A stretch of DNA of 64,000 nt from Domibacillus sp. DTU_2020_1001157_1_SI_ALB_TIR_016 (GCF_032341995.1 NZ_CP135439.1:2232001-2296000), one strand, 5' to 3'; numbered from the stretch's first letter, positions 48,356 through 59,259 are shown. Notes: generated by a model not told the origin, from the letters alone. Numbers and translations are program-made.

Positions 48356-48548
48356 TCCAGTACCTTGAATTCTTTAGTTATTTTGTTAATAAATTATACA
48401 CTTAAAGAAATATAACATAAAAGACATTTTTCGACACCTACTTAACAAAAATAACAAAAAAATTTCATATTTCCTATAACTAAAGAATAAATTGACATAA
48501 TACTCTCATACTTAAACATTTTTGGTATTATTATCATAAAAAAATCGA
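48356..48548 (-). promoter_or_regulatory. AT-rich upstream region of the fla/che operon
   Basis: About 190 bases of very AT-rich sequence between the codY terminator and flgB. The best -10 is TATAAT at 48393-48398, with only a weak -35 (TTTATG at 17 bases), giving a leader of about 40 bases. A second possible -10 is TGTTATATT slightly upstream. No good sigma-D promoter or clear CodY box was found by eye. The operon must start here, because codY is cut off by a terminator. Confidence 0.45.
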
Positions 48549-48588
48549 CAAAAAAACACCTGCAGTATTTGTTACTGCAGGTGTTTTC
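48547..48588 (-). terminator. Terminator after codY
   Basis: Minus strand AACACCTGCAGTA, a five-base loop, TACTGCAGGTGTT, then a run of T. A 13-base-pair stem starting right after the codY stop codon; it separates the xerC-hslVU-codY operon from fla/che. Confidence 0.92.
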
Positions 48589-48590
48589 TG

Positions 48591-49370
48591 TTAATTTGAT
48601 TTCAGTTTTTCCAATTCCATCAAGAATTTATTGTTTAGGACTTTGATATATGTGCCTTTCATACCAAGCGAACGTGATTCGATCACCCCGGCACTTTCAA
48701 GCTTACGAAGCGCGTTTACAATAACAGAGCGGGTAATGCCCACACGGTCTGCAATTTTAGACGCAACCAGCAGTCCTTCTTTCCCATCTAATTCTTCGAA
48801 AATGTGCTCGATTGCTTCCAGCTCGCTGTAGGAAAGAGAGCTGATGGCCATTTGCACTACCGCTTTACTGCGGGCTTCTTCCTGCATTTCTTCCGCTTTT
48901 TCACGAAGAATTTCCATTCCAACGACTGTTGCTCCGTACTCCGCTAAAATCAAATCATCATCATGGAATTGTTCTTCTAATCGAGCCAGTACAAGTGTAC
49001 CAAGACGCTCACCAGCACCTACGATCGGTACAATCGTTGTTAAGCCGTTTTGAAACAGCTCCTTGTTTTCCACTGGAAAAGCGGTGTATTCACTGTTTAC
49101 ATCTAAGTTGGATGATGTTTCAGTTAAATTAAACAGGCTTTTTGTGTATTGCTCTGGAAATTGGCGTTCAACGAGCATTTGTTTCATTCGCTCGTTTTCA
49201 ATTTGCTGGTTTACGCCAAAGCCAAGCAGTTTTCCGCGGCGGCTCACGACAAAAATATTCGCTTCAATTACTTCAGAAAGGGATTCAGCCATTTCTTTAA
49301 AGTTCACCGTTTTACCTGCCGCGTTTTGCAGCATTTGATTAATTTTTCTTGTTTTCTCTAAAAGATTCAT
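48591..49370 (-). CDS. codY: Global transcriptional regulator CodY
   Basis: 259 residues, the same as B. subtilis. N-terminal GAF domain (1-155) senses branched-chain amino acids; C-terminal winged helix with [20 protein letters not shown] binds DNA; GTP also modulates it. Represses amino-acid, motility and stationary-phase genes when nutrients are rich. ATG at 49370 with GGAGG, 20 bases after hslU. Confidence 0.98.
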   Translation of the reverse strand: MNLLEKTRKINQMLQNAAGKTVNFKEMAESLSEVIEANIFVVSRRGKLLGFGVNQQIENERMKQMLVERQFPEQYTKSLFNLTETSSNLDVNSEYTAFPVENKELFQNGLTTIVPIVGAGERLGTLVLARLEEQFHDDDLILAEYGATVVGMEILREKAEEMQEEARSKAVVQMAISSLSYSELEAIEHIFEELDGKEGLLVASKIADRVGITRSVIVNALRKLESAGVIESRSLGMKGTYIKVLNNKFLMELEKLKSN

Positions 49371-49390
49371 GATGCAGTTCCTCCGATTGA

Positions 49391-50800
49391 TTATAAAATA
49401 AATTCGCTTAAATCTTTGTTCTGTGAAATAGCAGATAATTTCTCATCTACGTATTGCGGTGTGATTGTGATTTTTTCCATCGTAATGTCTGGTGCTTCAA
49501 AAGATAAATCTTCAAGCAGCTTTTCCATGATTGTATGCAGACGGCGGGCACCGATATTGTCTGTTTCACTGTTCACATGAAAAGCAATTTCGGCCAGGCG
49601 CTGAACAGCTTCATCTGTAAATTCAACATGGATGCCTTCTGTTTCAAGCAATGCTTTATACTGCTTAAGAAGCGCATTATCCGGCTCTACTAAAATTCGA
49701 ACAAAATCGTCTGTTGACAGCTTCTCTAATTCAACCCGGATCGGGAAGCGCCCTTGCAGCTCTGGGATTAAATCAGACGGCTTAGACATGTGAAAGGCGC
49801 CTGCTGCAATAAATAGAATATAGTCTGTTTTAACCGTCCCGTATTTCGTCACAATGGTTGACCCTTCTACAATTGGCAGAATGTCGCGCTGAACTCCTTC
49901 GCGTGAAACATTGGCTCCTGAAGATGCACCGCCTTTTACCGCTATTTTATCCACTTCATCAATGAATATAATCCCGGTTTGTTCGGCACGTCTAACTGCT
50001 TCCTGTGTAACCTCATCCATATCAATCAGCTTTTGGGCTTCTTCCTGTTCCAGTACAGAGCGGGCGTCTTTCACAGCAAGCTTTTTCTTTTTCTTTTTTT
50101 TCGGCATCAGTCCGCCAAGAGCATCCTGCATATTCATCCCCATTTGCTCCATTCCGGAGCCTTGAAACAAATCAAACATAGAAGGCGGCTGCTCTTCCAC
50201 TTCCACCGTAATGGTTTCATTTTCAAGTTCTCCGGCTGCAAGCTTTTGCTCAACTGCACGGCGTTTTTCAAAAATAGACATATCTTCAGTTGAATCATCT
50301 GGTTCTTCCTGCTGGCTGTTCTGTCCTCCAAACAGCATTTCAAACGGATTTTTAACCGATGTGCTTTTTTTGCGTGATGGAACAAGCAGCTCGACAAGAC
50401 GGCGGTTTGCCGCTTCTTTGGCCGGTTCCTTTACTTCGTTCATCTTTTCTTCTTTGACGAGCCGGACGGCCGTTTCAGCCAAATCCCGCACCATTGATTC
50501 AACATCCCTGCCGACGTAGCCCACTTCGGTAAACTTTGTGGCTTCCACTTTAATAAATGGCGCACCTGCAAGCTTGGCCATACGACGGGCAATTTCTGTT
50601 TTCCCCACCCCAGTCGGCCCAATCATGAGTATATTTTTCGGCACGACTTCATCACGAATCGCTTCATCAAGCAAACTTCTGCGGTACCGGTTACGAAGCG
50701 CAACAGCGACAGACTTTTTCGCTTCTTTTTGTCCTACAATATATTGATCAAGACGCTCGACAATTTGGCGCGGTGTCATATTCATCGTATTTGGCTTCAT
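49391..50800 (-). CDS. hslU: ATP-dependent protease ATPase subunit HslU (ClpY)
   Basis: 469 residues. AAA+ unfoldase partner of HslV. Walker [14 protein letters not shown], an inserted I domain with a Lys-rich run (PKKKKKKK), Walker [13 protein letters not shown], sensor and C-terminal [17 protein letters not shown], ending in DLSEFIL, the tail that docks on HslV. The ATG at 50800 has GAGGAG seven bases upstream; a GTG at 50815 overlaps the hslV stop and is unlikely. Confidence 0.97.
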   Translation of the reverse strand: MKPNTMNMTPRQIVERLDQYIVGQKEAKKSVAVALRNRYRRSLLDEAIRDEVVPKNILMIGPTGVGKTEIARRMAKLAGAPFIKVEATKFTEVGYVGRDVESMVRDLAETAVRLVKEEKMNEVKEPAKEAANRRLVELLVPSRKKSTSVKNPFEMLFGGQNSQQEEPDDSTEDMSIFEKRRAVEQKLAAGELENETITVEVEEQPPSMFDLFQGSGMEQMGMNMQDALGGLMPKKKKKKKLAVKDARSVLEQEEAQKLIDMDEVTQEAVRRAEQTGIIFIDEVDKIAVKGGASSGANVSREGVQRDILPIVEGSTIVTKYGTVKTDYILFIAAGAFHMSKPSDLIPELQGRFPIRVELEKLSTDDFVRILVEPDNALLKQYKALLETEGIHVEFTDEAVQRLAEIAFHVNSETDNIGARRLHTIMEKLLEDLSFEAPDITMEKITITPQYVDEKLSAISQNKDLSEFIL

Positions 50801-50814
50801 TTTTTCACTCCTCA

Positions 50815-51354
50815 CTACAGTTCTTCCACAATAATATTATGGTTCGTGTATACACATATATCTGCTGCCGTTTTCAAGGCGGCTTCTGCAATTTCCGCCG
50901 CAGTCAGCCCTACAGCATATTGCTTGAGTGCCCGTCCTGCTGACAAAGCATAATTCCCGCCCGATCCAATCGCTAAAATGCCGTCATCCGGTTCAATGAC
51001 TTCGCCTGTACCCGATACAAGGAGTAAATTGTCTTTATCCATCACGATCAGCATGGCTTCCAGACGGCGAAGCATTTTATCAGTACGCCACTCCTTGGCA
51101 AGCTCGACAGCTGCCCGCTGCAGATTGCCGCTGTATTCATTCAGTTTTTTTTCAAAAAGCTCAAATAACGTAAACGCATCCGCAACTGATCCGGCAAAGC
51201 CAGCGACGACTTTTCCATTAAAAAGGCGACGTACTTTTTTAGCCGTGTGCTTCATTACAACCGCGTTGCCAAACGTTACTTGTCCATCTCCAGCCATCGC
51301 TGAAGATCCATTGTGCTTAACAGCAAATATCGTTGTTGCATGAAATTCTCCCAC
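50815..51354 (-). CDS. hslV: ATP-dependent protease peptidase subunit HslV (ClpQ)
   Basis: 179 residues. Proteasome-like peptidase. Begins [20 protein letters not shown]; the [20 protein letters not shown] and [13 protein letters not shown] stretches are conserved. In B. subtilis the protein starts MSSFHATTIF and the Ser after Met has been reported as the nucleophile; here that residue is Gly, so the nucleophile may be one of the two Thr after HA. ATG at 51354, 14 bases after xerC. Confidence 0.96.
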   Translation of the reverse strand: MGEFHATTIFAVKHNGSSAMAGDGQVTFGNAVVMKHTAKKVRRLFNGKVVAGFAGSVADAFTLFELFEKKLNEYSGNLQRAAVELAKEWRTDKMLRRLEAMLIVMDKDNLLLVSGTGEVIEPDDGILAIGSGGNYALSAGRALKQYAVGLTAAEIAEAALKTAADICVYTNHNIIVEEL

Positions 51355-51368
51355 TTCTTCTCTCTCCT

Positions 51369-52268
51369 TTATGCACGTGGATGATGATTGCGGTATGTAT
51401 GCTGCAGGTGTTCTTTCGTAATATGTGTGTACATTTGGGTAGACGAAAGGCTGGCATGCCCAAGCAGCTCCTGTACCGTTCTCATATCCGCGCCGTTATT
51501 TAACATATGCGTTGCGAACGTATGCCTTAGCATATGCGGATGAATTTTCCCTGATAACGAAGCTTTTTGAATTAAATCATTTAAAATATGGCGGATTCCG
51601 CCAGTCGTGATTGGCGCACCCCTGAAGTTCACAAACAATTTACTATGTTCATTTTTCTTCATTAAAAGGGGCCGGCTGTTTTGATTGTAATGTTCCACAG
51701 CCTCTGCTGCAAAACTGCCGTATGGCACGTACCTTTCTTTCCCGCCTTTTCCATGGACGAGAAGAACACCGAGGCGCGCATCCAAATCGGGCAGCTCAAT
51801 CGCCGCACACTCACTGACACGAATACCCGTCCCGTAGAGGATTTCAAGCAGCGCCCGATTTCGGATAGACAGGGGATCTGTCCCTTCTGCCGCTTCAAAT
51901 AGCTCCCTCATTTCCTCTTCATAAAAAAAAGACGGGAGCTTCTTTGTTCCTTTCGGCCGATGCACAAGCAAAAACGGATTTTCCGTTACGACATTTTCCC
52001 TCATTAAAAAACGATAAAACCCGCGAAGGGCCGATATTTTTCGTGAAACAGACGCCCGCGCCATTTTTTTCTCATGAAGCAAGGTTAAATATAAGCGCGC
52101 TGTTTGATGCGTTACATCTGTTAATTCTGTAATAAGCTGTTCATTCATGAACATAAAAAAGTGCTCCAGATCATCACGATAATTCTTTACCGTATGAACA
52201 GAGCTGTTTTTTTCAATTTGCAGGTAAGCAAAATAAGAGTTTGTATAATTTTTGAAAAGTTTAGACAT
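51369..52268 (-). CDS. xerC: Tyrosine recombinase XerC (CodV)
   Basis: 299 residues. Resolves chromosome dimers at dif together with a partner (RipX/XerD). N-terminal SAM-like DNA-binding domain with FFMFMNEQ, then the catalytic domain with Arg in [12 protein letters not shown], Lys in [10 protein letters not shown], HxxR in [14 protein letters not shown], and the final His and Tyr in [15 protein letters not shown]. First gene of the xerC-hslV-hslU-codY operon. Confidence 0.97.
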   Translation of the reverse strand: MSKLFKNYTNSYFAYLQIEKNSSVHTVKNYRDDLEHFFMFMNEQLITELTDVTHQTARLYLTLLHEKKMARASVSRKISALRGFYRFLMRENVVTENPFLLVHRPKGTKKLPSFFYEEEMRELFEAAEGTDPLSIRNRALLEILYGTGIRVSECAAIELPDLDARLGVLLVHGKGGKERYVPYGSFAAEAVEHYNQNSRPLLMKKNEHSKLFVNFRGAPITTGGIRHILNDLIQKASLSGKIHPHMLRHTFATHMLNNGADMRTVQELLGHASLSSTQMYTHITKEHLQHTYRNHHPRA

Positions 52269-52278
52269 TTTCCCACCT

Positions 52279-52326
52279 CACAAAAGGGCTACTACATAAT
52301 AGCATATGTCAGCAGCCCTTCGCAAG
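52279..52326 (-). terminator. Hairpin after trmFO
   Basis: Minus strand AAGGGCTGCT, a 17-base loop, AGTAGCCCTT (one G-T pair), then TTTTG. A moderate terminator. Its loop contains the predicted -10 element of xerC. Confidence 0.5.
52296..52325 (-). promoter_or_regulatory. Predicted promoter of the xerC-hslVU-codY operon
   Basis: Minus strand TTGCGA (52320-52325), an 18-base spacer ending in TGC, and TATTAT (52296-52301), so an extended -10. It overlaps the hairpin after trmFO and places the transcript start about 22 bases before the xerC ATG. Confidence 0.5.
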
Positions 52327-52330
52327 AAAT

Positions 52331-53635
52331 TTACAAACTTTTCGAAAAAGTTTGAATTGTTTCTAAAGCCCGCCCAGCGAGCGCTTTGTACCGTTCTTTT
52401 TTGCCTTTAATTTTCTCTGGCAACGCCGGGAACAACCCAAAGTTGGCATTCATCGGCTGAAAATTATCCGGGGATGTATGCGTAATATAGTGTGCCATGC
52501 CGCCAATAGCTGTTTCCTGCGGTGCGGTTACCGGATCCTGTCCAAGTGCCAGCCTTGCAGCATTAATTCCTGCCATTAAGCCGCTTGCCGCTGACTCTAC
52601 ATATCCTTCTACGCCAGTCATTTGTCCGGCAAAGAAAAGTGTTGGACGGCTTTTTAGCTGATAAGTTGGCAGCAGCGCTTTTGGTGAATTAATAAACGTA
52701 TTGCGGTGCATTACTCCGTAACGAACAATTTCAACATTTTGAAGTCCCGGAATAAGCTGAAGCACTTCTTTTTGCGGCCCCCATTTCAAGTGGGTTTGAA
52801 AACCAACAATGTTGTAAAGTGTTCCGGCTGCGTTATCCTGGCGAAGCTGCACTACTGCGTATGGGCGCTTTCCTGTACGTGGATCTTCCAGTCCGACCGG
52901 CTTCATCGGGCCAAACAGCATGGTTTTCTTGCCCCGGCTGGCCATAACTTCAATCGGCATACAGCCTTCAAAGAAAATTTCTTTTTCAAATTCTTTTAAC
53001 GGCACCGTTTCGGCCGCGATCAATGCTTCGTAAAAACGGTCAAACTCTTCTTCATTCATCGGGCAGTTTAAATAAGCCGCTTCCCCTTTGTCATAGCGGG
53101 ATTTTAAATACACAATATTCATATCAATACTGTCTTTTTCAACAATCGGTGCTGCCGCGTCATAAAAGTATAAATATTCTTCCCCTGTAAGCTCTTTTAT
53201 TTTTTCAGCTAATCCGCTCGTTGTCAGAGGACCTGTTGCAATAATGGTAATCCCTTCTGGAATTTCCGTTACTTCTTCATTAATCACGGTTACATTCGGA
53301 TGATTTTTCACCCGCTCTGTTACGTGTCCCGCAAATTCATGCCGGTCTACAGCCAGTGCACCGCCCGCCGGAACCGCACATGCATCTGCTGAACTGATAA
53401 TCACTGAATTTAAACGGCGCATTTCTTCTTTTAACACGCCAACCGCATTTGTCAGCCCGTTTGCCCGCAATGAATTGCTGCACACAAGCTCGGCAAATTT
53501 ATCTGTATGATGCGCTGGTGTTTGTTTAACCGGGCGCATTTCGTATAAGCGGACCTGCAAGCCCCGTTCTGCTATTTGAAAGGCGGCTTCGCTGCCCGCA
53601 AGTCCCGCTCCGATTACGTTAATTGGTTGATTCAT
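52331..53635 (-). CDS. trmFO: Methylenetetrahydrofolate-tRNA uracil-54 methyltransferase
   Basis: 434 residues (older name gid). FAD- and folate-dependent formation of ribothymidine 54 in tRNA. FAD-binding [17 protein letters not shown] at the N-terminus, [15 protein letters not shown], and [20 protein letters not shown] near the C-terminus. ATG at 53635 with AGGGGG. A terminator separates it from topA; the 95-base gap has a possible TACAAT but no convincing -35. Confidence 0.97.
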   Translation of the reverse strand: MNQPINVIGAGLAGSEAAFQIAERGLQVRLYEMRPVKQTPAHHTDKFAELVCSNSLRANGLTNAVGVLKEEMRRLNSVIISSADACAVPAGGALAVDRHEFAGHVTERVKNHPNVTVINEEVTEIPEGITIIATGPLTTSGLAEKIKELTGEEYLYFYDAAAPIVEKDSIDMNIVYLKSRYDKGEAAYLNCPMNEEEFDRFYEALIAAETVPLKEFEKEIFFEGCMPIEVMASRGKKTMLFGPMKPVGLEDPRTGKRPYAVVQLRQDNAAGTLYNIVGFQTHLKWGPQKEVLQLIPGLQNVEIVRYGVMHRNTFINSPKALLPTYQLKSRPTLFFAGQMTGVEGYVESAASGLMAGINAARLALGQDPVTAPQETAIGGMAHYITHTSPDNFQPMNANFGLFPALPEKIKGKKERYKALAGRALETIQTFSKSL

Positions 53636-53728
53636 CGTTGTTTCCCCCTGCTTTAAAGGTACGTACCCGTATGTCCATTAAGCATTGTACACTACCTGCT
53701 TGTAGAAAAAAAGCAAAATGTTGTTGTC

Positions 53729-53776
53729 CATGCAAAAAGCCGCCTTGTTTTGCTCCAAACAAGGCGGCTTTCACCA
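53729..53776 (-). terminator. Terminator after topA
   Basis: Perfect 15-base-pair stem AAAGCCGCCTTGTTT / AAACAAGGCGGCTTT with a six-base loop, followed by TT on the minus strand. One of the strongest hairpins in the window. Confidence 0.9.
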
Positions 53777-53778
53777 CT

Positions 53779-55857
53779 TTAAGACTGCGGCTGTTCCTTA
53801 TAATCACATTCTGTGCATTGAATCTGCACGCCTTTTTTCAGCTTTTTCTCAACGAGCAGTTTTCCGCATTTCGGACATGGGCGCTCAATTGGCTTATCCC
53901 ACGATAGAAAATCGCATCCAGGGAATTGGTCACAGCCATAAAAAATACGCCGTTTTTTACTTTTTCTTTCTATTATATTACCTTCTGCACACTTAGGGCA
54001 TTTCACACCGATTTCTTTTACAATGGCTTTTGTATTTCGGCAGTCCGGGAAGTTACTGCATGCCATAAACTTCCCGAAGCGGCCCATTTTAAAGACCATT
54101 TCATGGCCGCATTTTTCACAATCCTCACCAGCAGGCTCATCCTTTATTTCAACCTGTTCCATTTCTTTTTCTGCTTTTTCCAGATGGCCTTCAAAGCCCT
54201 TGTAGAACTCATCAATAACGGCTGCCCATTTTTTAATGCCTTCTTCTACATTATCAAGGTCACGTTCCATTTTCACCGTAAATTCCACATCGATAATATC
54301 CGCAAAAAACTCGGCCATCAATTCGTGGACGATCGTTCCCAGTTCTGTCGGAACAAAACGCTTATTATCCAGTGCCACGTATCCGCGTTTTTGAATCGTG
54401 TCAAGAGTAGGTGCATACGTGGACGGACGCCCAATGCCGAGCTCTTCCAGCGTTTTAACAAGACGGGCTTCTGTATAACGGGGCGGCGGCTGAGTAAAGT
54501 GCTGCTTTGGATCAATTTCCTTTGATTGCACCGTATCCCCTTTTTCGAGATTTGGCAGAAAGTTTTCTTTTTCTTCTTTTGTGTCATCCGTACCTTCTAC
54601 ATATACTTTCATAAAGCCAGGAAACTTTACTTTTGACCCCGTTGCCCGGAACATCACATCACCGTTTACAATATCTGTGCTGACGGTATCCATTACAGCT
54701 GCGGCCATTTGACTCGCGATAAATCTCTCCCATATGAGCTTATAAAGGCGATGCTGATCCCGCGAAAGAAAATCTTTCAGTGCGGACGGCTCACGCATCG
54801 TGCTGGTCGGACGAATCGCTTCATGGGCATCCTGGGCACCTTTTTTCTTTGATTCGCTTTTTTGCCCCTGCTCTTTCACATATTCTTTTCCATAATGAGC
54901 AGTGATGTACTCCAGGCTTTCCGACTGCGCTACTTCCGAGACGCGTGTTGAATCCGTTCTCATATACGTGATCAAACCCACCGTGCCTTCCTTGCCAAGG
55001 TCGATTCCTTCATACAATTGCTGGGCGAGCATCATTGTTTTTTTCGCTCGAAAATTTAATTTGCGTGCCGCTTCCTGCTGCAGCGAAGAAGTGGTAAACG
55101 CAGCAGCTGGATTACGCCGGCGTTCTTTTTTTGTAACGGTTTGAATCGAAAACTGATTCCCTTCAATCGCAGCCAGCACTTTTTTTACATCGGCTTCTGA
55201 TGAAAGCTTTTCTTTTTTGCCATTTAACCCGTAAAAAGAAGCATTGAATGTATCCGTTCCTTTTGTAAATTCTGCTTCAATGGTCCAATATTCTTCTGGT
55301 ACAAATATTTTAATTTCATTTTCACGATCAATCACAAGGCGAAGAGCCACTGATTGAACACGTCCAGCACTCAGGCCCTTTTTTACTTTTTTCCACAATA
55401 ACGGACTGATATTATAGCCGACAAGCCGGTCAAGAATCCGCCGTGCCTGCTGGGCATCCACCAAATCCATATTAATTGGCCGCGGGTGCTTAAAAGATTC
55501 CTTGATCGCGTCTTTGGTAATCTCGTTAAATACGACCCGGCAGTCAGAGGCAGTATCAATGTTTAGTGAATGCGCCAAATGCCAGGCAATCGCTTCTCCT
55601 TCGCGATCCGGGTCAGCCGCGAGGTAGATTTTTTTCGCTCTTTTGGCAGCTGTTTTTAGTTCTTTTAAAACCGGGCCTTTGCCGCGGATCGTAATGTATT
55701 TTGGATCATAATTATGTTCTATGTCTACGCCCATTTGGCTTTTCGGCAAATCCCGAACATGCCCCATGGATGCGCGCACCTTGTATTTTTTCCCGAGATA
55801 GCGTTCAATTGTCTTCGCTTTCGCCGGGGACTCTACTATTACTAAATAATCTGACAT
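53779..55857 (-). CDS. topA: DNA topoisomerase I
   Basis: 692 residues. Relaxes negative supercoils. Toprim domain starts at once ([19 protein letters not shown], with acidic [12 protein letters not shown]); the active-site Tyr lies in [11 protein letters not shown] near 305; three C-terminal zinc-finger-like modules show CEKCGH...CSNFPDC, CPKCAEG...CDQFPGC and CPKCGK...CTEC. The ATG at 55857 ([10 protein letters not shown]) with GGGGAGG is preferred over 55899. Confidence 0.97.
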   Translation of the reverse strand: MSDYLVIVESPAKAKTIERYLGKKYKVRASMGHVRDLPKSQMGVDIEHNYDPKYITIRGKGPVLKELKTAAKRAKKIYLAADPDREGEAIAWHLAHSLNIDTASDCRVVFNEITKDAIKESFKHPRPINMDLVDAQQARRILDRLVGYNISPLLWKKVKKGLSAGRVQSVALRLVIDRENEIKIFVPEEYWTIEAEFTKGTDTFNASFYGLNGKKEKLSSEADVKKVLAAIEGNQFSIQTVTKKERRRNPAAAFTTSSLQQEAARKLNFRAKKTMMLAQQLYEGIDLGKEGTVGLITYMRTDSTRVSEVAQSESLEYITAHYGKEYVKEQGQKSESKKKGAQDAHEAIRPTSTMREPSALKDFLSRDQHRLYKLIWERFIASQMAAAVMDTVSTDIVNGDVMFRATGSKVKFPGFMKVYVEGTDDTKEEKENFLPNLEKGDTVQSKEIDPKQHFTQPPPRYTEARLVKTLEELGIGRPSTYAPTLDTIQKRGYVALDNKRFVPTELGTIVHELMAEFFADIIDVEFTVKMERDLDNVEEGIKKWAAVIDEFYKGFEGHLEKAEKEMEQVEIKDEPAGEDCEKCGHEMVFKMGRFGKFMACSNFPDCRNTKAIVKEIGVKCPKCAEGNIIERKSKKRRIFYGCDQFPGCDFLSWDKPIERPCPKCGKLLVEKKLKKGVQIQCTECDYKEQPQS

Positions 55858-55900
55858 AAGATAAAGCCTCCCCGAGAGGTAAAATGAATAATTAGACATA

Positions 55901-55929
55901 TTATTATGCGGTTATGGTTTGTTTGTCAA
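55901..55929 (-). promoter_or_regulatory. Predicted sigma-A promoter of topA
   Basis: Minus strand TTGACA (55924-55929), a 17-base spacer and TAATAA (55901-55906). The rest of the 205-base dprA-topA gap is AT-rich with no gene and no convincing terminator. Confidence 0.65.
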
Positions 55930-56062
55930 ACGTTTCTTTATTTGTGCTATTCATTTTCATTCTCTATTTATTACAAAACAGGACATGGTTTGTAAAAATC
56001 ATTCTGTTGCAAAATTTATATGATATAAACCTGAATTGCAACTGTTTTCGCGAAAAGTTTTT

Positions 56063-56941
56063 TTATTCCTGCCTCCATTCCGATAAAATATCGTCAGCAC
56101 CATGAACAATTTTGGCTCCATCCGCAATTAGAGCATGCACACCTTCCGAAAGCGGATGAGTAATTGGTCCTGGTACTGCAAATACGTCAATGCCTTGTTC
56201 AAGTGCAAAAGAAGCAGTGATAAGTGAACCGCTTTTTTTAGCTGCTTGTACGACTAACACACCCTTTGATAATCCACTGATGATCCGATTTCGAGCTGGA
56301 AATTGCCATTTCTCCGGCTTTCGGTTCGGTGCGTATTCAGACAAAATAAGACCTTGCCTGGAAATGCGATGTGCTAATGGTTTGTTTTCTTTTGGGTAGA
56401 AATGACTAAATCCGCCCGCAATAACCGCAATCGTTTTGCCGCCTGCCCGAAGGGCAGCTTCATGTGAAAAAGCGTCGATTCCTTTAGCAAGCCCGCTGAC
56501 GATTGCAATATTTCTTTTGACTAAAGCAGGGACCAGCATTTGCAGTACTTGTTTTCCGTATTCATTTCCATCACGGGCCCCCACAACAGCAAGCATATTC
56601 CGGCTGCTCATAAGGGCCGTTTCTCCCATAGCAAATAAGCCCCATGGAGGCTGTGGGAGCATTTTTAATGGTTCAGGATATTGCGGGTCAAAAATGGGAA
56701 TAAAGGTTGTAGAGGACTCCAATAAAGAAGAATAAAGATGATGATAGGAAAGAGAATGAAACCCGCTTAAAATGGTTTCTGCTTGTCCAATCGAACGGTT
56801 TGTGGCGGCAGCAAATTCTGCGGCTGTCATGCGGGGAAGATGGCTTAAATAAGGATCATTTTTTAATAATACATATTGGTCTTTCCAGCTGATACCTGGA
56901 CAGTACTGCAGTTTTAAAAGATGCTTAGTTGTATGGTGCAA
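56063..56941 (-). CDS. dprA: DNA-processing protein DprA (Smf)
   Basis: 292 residues from TTG at 56941 (297 in B. subtilis). Loads RecA on incoming single-stranded DNA during transformation. Rossmann-like core: AVVGARDGNEYGKQVLQML, SGLAKGIDAFSHEAALRAGG, FPARNRIISGLSKGVLVVQA, SGSLITASFALEQGIDVFAV. No C-terminal winged helix. TTG is chosen because AGGGAGG lies eight bases upstream; an ATG at 56968 is in frame but precedes that site. Confidence 0.93.
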   Translation of the reverse strand: MHHTTKHLLKLQYCPGISWKDQYVLLKNDPYLSHLPRMTAAEFAAATNRSIGQAETILSGFHSLSYHHLYSSLLESSTTFIPIFDPQYPEPLKMLPQPPWGLFAMGETALMSSRNMLAVVGARDGNEYGKQVLQMLVPALVKRNIAIVSGLAKGIDAFSHEAALRAGGKTIAVIAGGFSHFYPKENKPLAHRISRQGLILSEYAPNRKPEKWQFPARNRIISGLSKGVLVVQAAKKSGSLITASFALEQGIDVFAVPGPITHPLSEGVHALIADGAKIVHGADDILSEWRQE

Positions 56942-56962
56942 CGCATTTCCCTCCCTTAATAC

Positions 56963-56999
56963 ATGCAAAGAGAGACGCCTGAGTAACTCAGGCGTCTTC
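56963..56999 (-). terminator. Terminator-like hairpin after sucD
   Basis: Minus strand GACGCCTGAG, three-base loop, CTCAGGCGTC, then TCTCTTTGC. Strong stem, interrupted T run. Confidence 0.7.
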
Positions 57000-57007
57000 G
57001 TTTTCGA

Positions 57008-57910
57008 TTAATGTGTTTTGCATTCTTCTAAAAGTCCTTGCTGCTCAAGAACTTTAATTAATGTTTCACCCATAACAGACGGAGTTTCCGCTACTTGAAT
57101 GCCGCATTCGTTCATAACACGGATTTTTTCGTCAGCTGTTCCTTTACCACCTGAAATAATCGCACCAGCATGGCCCATACGCTTTCCTGGAGGCGCTGTA
57201 CGTCCGCCGATAAAGCCGACAACTGGTTTCGTCATGTTGGCTTTTACCCACTCGGCTGCTTCTTCTTCTGCTGTACCGCCGATTTCACCAATCATGATAA
57301 CGGCTTTTGTTTCCGGATCTTCATTGAATGCTTTTAAGACATCAATAAAGTCTGTTCCGTTCACCGGGTCACCGCCGATACCAACAGCTGTAGACTGGCC
57401 GATTCCTGCTTGTGTTAACTGGTGTACAGCTTCGTACGTAAGTGTGCCGGAGCGTGATACAACACCAACATGGCCTTTTGTATGGATATACCCTGGCATG
57501 ATACCGATTTTGCACTCATCCGGTGTGATAACACCTGGGCAGTTTGGCCCAACAAGGCGCGTTTTCTTACCTTGCATATAACGTTTTACTTTTACCATGT
57601 CGAGTACTGGGATATGTTCTGTAATACAAATAGCAAGGTCAAGATTTGCGTCAACCGCTTCCAAAATCGCATCTGCTGCGAATGGAGCCGGTACGTAAAT
57701 AACAGACGCGTTGGCACCTGTTGCCTGCACGGCTTCTTGAAGCGTATTAAATACCGGTACGCCTTCTACTTCAGTGCCGCCCTTACCAGGAGTAACACCG
57801 CCAACAATTTTCGTTCCATATTCAAGCATTTGTTTTGTATGGAAAAGGGCAGTAGAGCCCGTGATGCCCTGAACAATTACCTTTGTATCTTTATTAATGA
57901 ATACACTCAT
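57008..57910 (-). CDS. sucD: Succinyl-CoA synthetase alpha subunit
   Basis: 300 residues. With SucC converts succinyl-CoA to succinate with ATP or GTP formation in the TCA cycle. CoA-binding Rossmann domain with [20 protein letters not shown], the [18 protein letters not shown] segment, and the phosphohistidine loop [21 protein letters not shown] at 57910, 34 bases after sucC. Confidence 0.98.
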   Translation of the reverse strand: MSVFINKDTKVIVQGITGSTALFHTKQMLEYGTKIVGGVTPGKGGTEVEGVPVFNTLQEAVQATGANASVIYVPAPFAADAILEAVDANLDLAICITEHIPVLDMVKVKRYMQGKKTRLVGPNCPGVITPDECKIGIMPGYIHTKGHVGVVSRSGTLTYEAVHQLTQAGIGQSTAVGIGGDPVNGTDFIDVLKAFNEDPETKAVIMIGEIGGTAEEEAAEWVKANMTKPVVGFIGGRTAPPGKRMGHAGAIISGGKGTADEKIRVMNECGIQVAETPSVMGETLIKVLEQQGLLEECKTH

Positions 57911-57944
57911 GCCTATACCTGCCTTTCTATTGTCAACATCCTGA

Positions 57945-59105
57945 TTATTTTACGAGACTAACGATCTTTTGCGCGCCATCTGCCATAGAATCTGCTGAAA
58001 CGATGTCAAGACCTGACTCGTTCAAGATTGCTTTACCGGCATCTACATTCGTACCTTCTAAACGCACAACAAGTGGTACGGACAGGCTTACCTGCTTCGC
58101 AGCTTCTACCACACCTGTTGCAATAACGTCACATTTCATAATGCCGCCGAAAATGTTAACGAAAATACCCTTTACATTTTCATCAGACAAAATAATTTTA
58201 AATGCTTCTGTTACTTTTTCAGCTGTTGCGCCGCCCCCAACATCAAGGAAGTTAGCCGGATCGCCGCCATAATGCTTGATAATATCCATCGTTGCCATGG
58301 CAAGACCTGCACCGTTTACCATGCAGCCGATATTTCCATCAAGGGCAATGTAGCTGAGGTCATATTTTGATGCTTCGATTTCTTTTGCATCTTCTTCTTC
58401 AAGATCACGATATTCTAAAATGTCTTTATGACGGTATAGAGCATTTGAATCAAAATTCAATTTTGCATCCAGCGCCATTACTTTTCCATCACCTGTTACA
58501 ACAAGCGGGTTAATTTCAGCAATAGAGCAGTCTTTTTCTACAAACGCAGTGTAAAGGCTCATCATAAATTTAACAGCTTGTCCAACAAGTTCTTTCGGAA
58601 TATTGATATTGAACGCAATACGGCGGGCCTGGTATGCGCTAAGGCCAGTTACTGGGTCAATATACTCTTTAAAGATTTTTTCTGGTGTTGCTTCGGCTAC
58701 TTCTTCAATCTCTGTTCCGCCTTCTTCAGATGCCATTAAAACAACTTGAGACGTTGCGCGGTCCAGCACTAAGCCGATATAGTATTCTTTTTGAATGTCG
58801 CATCCTTCTTCAATAAGAAGGCGCTTTACTTCTTTGCCTTCAGGACCTGTCTGGTGCGTGACTAACACTTTACCGAGGATTTCTTGTGCATATGTACGTA
58901 CTTCATCGAGATTCTTTGCGACTTTAACGCCGCCCGCTTTTCCGCGGCCGCCCGCATGAATCTGTGCTTTGACAACGTTTACTGCTGTGCCAAGTTCTTT
59001 TGCTGCTTCAACCGCTTCTTCAACGGAAAACGCAACTTTCCCATTCGGCACGGCAACGCCGTAGCTTCTGAGAACTTCTTTCCCTTGATACTCATGAATA
59101 TTCAT
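57945..59105 (-). CDS. sucC: Succinyl-CoA synthetase beta subunit
   Basis: 386 residues. ATP-grasp subunit. Seen: [17 protein letters not shown] at the start, [36 protein letters not shown] and the [19 protein letters not shown] region. The frame is open to 59165, but the ATG at 59105 has a TAGGAGG site and matches the family start. Own promoter upstream. Confidence 0.98.
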   Translation of the reverse strand: MNIHEYQGKEVLRSYGVAVPNGKVAFSVEEAVEAAKELGTAVNVVKAQIHAGGRGKAGGVKVAKNLDEVRTYAQEILGKVLVTHQTGPEGKEVKRLLIEEGCDIQKEYYIGLVLDRATSQVVLMASEEGGTEIEEVAEATPEKIFKEYIDPVTGLSAYQARRIAFNINIPKELVGQAVKFMMSLYTAFVEKDCSIAEINPLVVTGDGKVMALDAKLNFDSNALYRHKDILEYRDLEEEDAKEIEASKYDLSYIALDGNIGCMVNGAGLAMATMDIIKHYGGDPANFLDVGGGATAEKVTEAFKIILSDENVKGIFVNIFGGIMKCDVIATGVVEAAKQVSLSVPLVVRLEGTNVDAGKAILNESGLDIVSADSMADGAQKIVSLVK

Positions 59106-59163
59106 CTTCCAGCCTCCTATCGGTCTCAAAACATAGTCTTTTTGCAAAACAGACTGCGACTTC

Positions 59164-59192
59164 ATTGTAGAGAAAAATCTGAATTATGTCCA
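59164..59192 (-). promoter_or_regulatory. Predicted sigma-A promoter of sucCD
   Basis: Minus strand TGGACA (59187-59192), a 17-base spacer and TACAAT (59164-59169), downstream of the ylqH terminator. Leader of about 50 bases. Confidence 0.65.
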
Positions 59193-59201
59193 GGTTTTGA
59201 A

Positions 59202-59237
59202 CATAAAAAATCTGTTCTTTTTTCAAGAACAGACATT
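59202..59237 (-). terminator. Terminator after ylqH
   Basis: Minus strand TCTGTTCTT, a short loop, AAGAACAGA, then seven T. Ends the rnhB-ylqG-ylqH unit before sucC. Confidence 0.88.
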
Positions 59238-59259
59238 TTTCGCAAAACGCTTACAATGT

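Noticed and set aside
48481..48530. Plus-strand TTGACA (48492-48497) as a divergent promoter
   Set aside because: No acceptable -10 at 16-18 bases and no plus-strand gene downstream.
53636..53730. Promoter for trmFO with TACAAT -10
   Set aside because: No -35 better than a T-rich stretch at the right distance; too weak to list.
56035..56062. TTTTCGCGAAAA palindrome after dprA
   Set aside because: Perfect 12-base palindrome with no loop space and no T run; probably not a terminator and no known binding motif was recognised.
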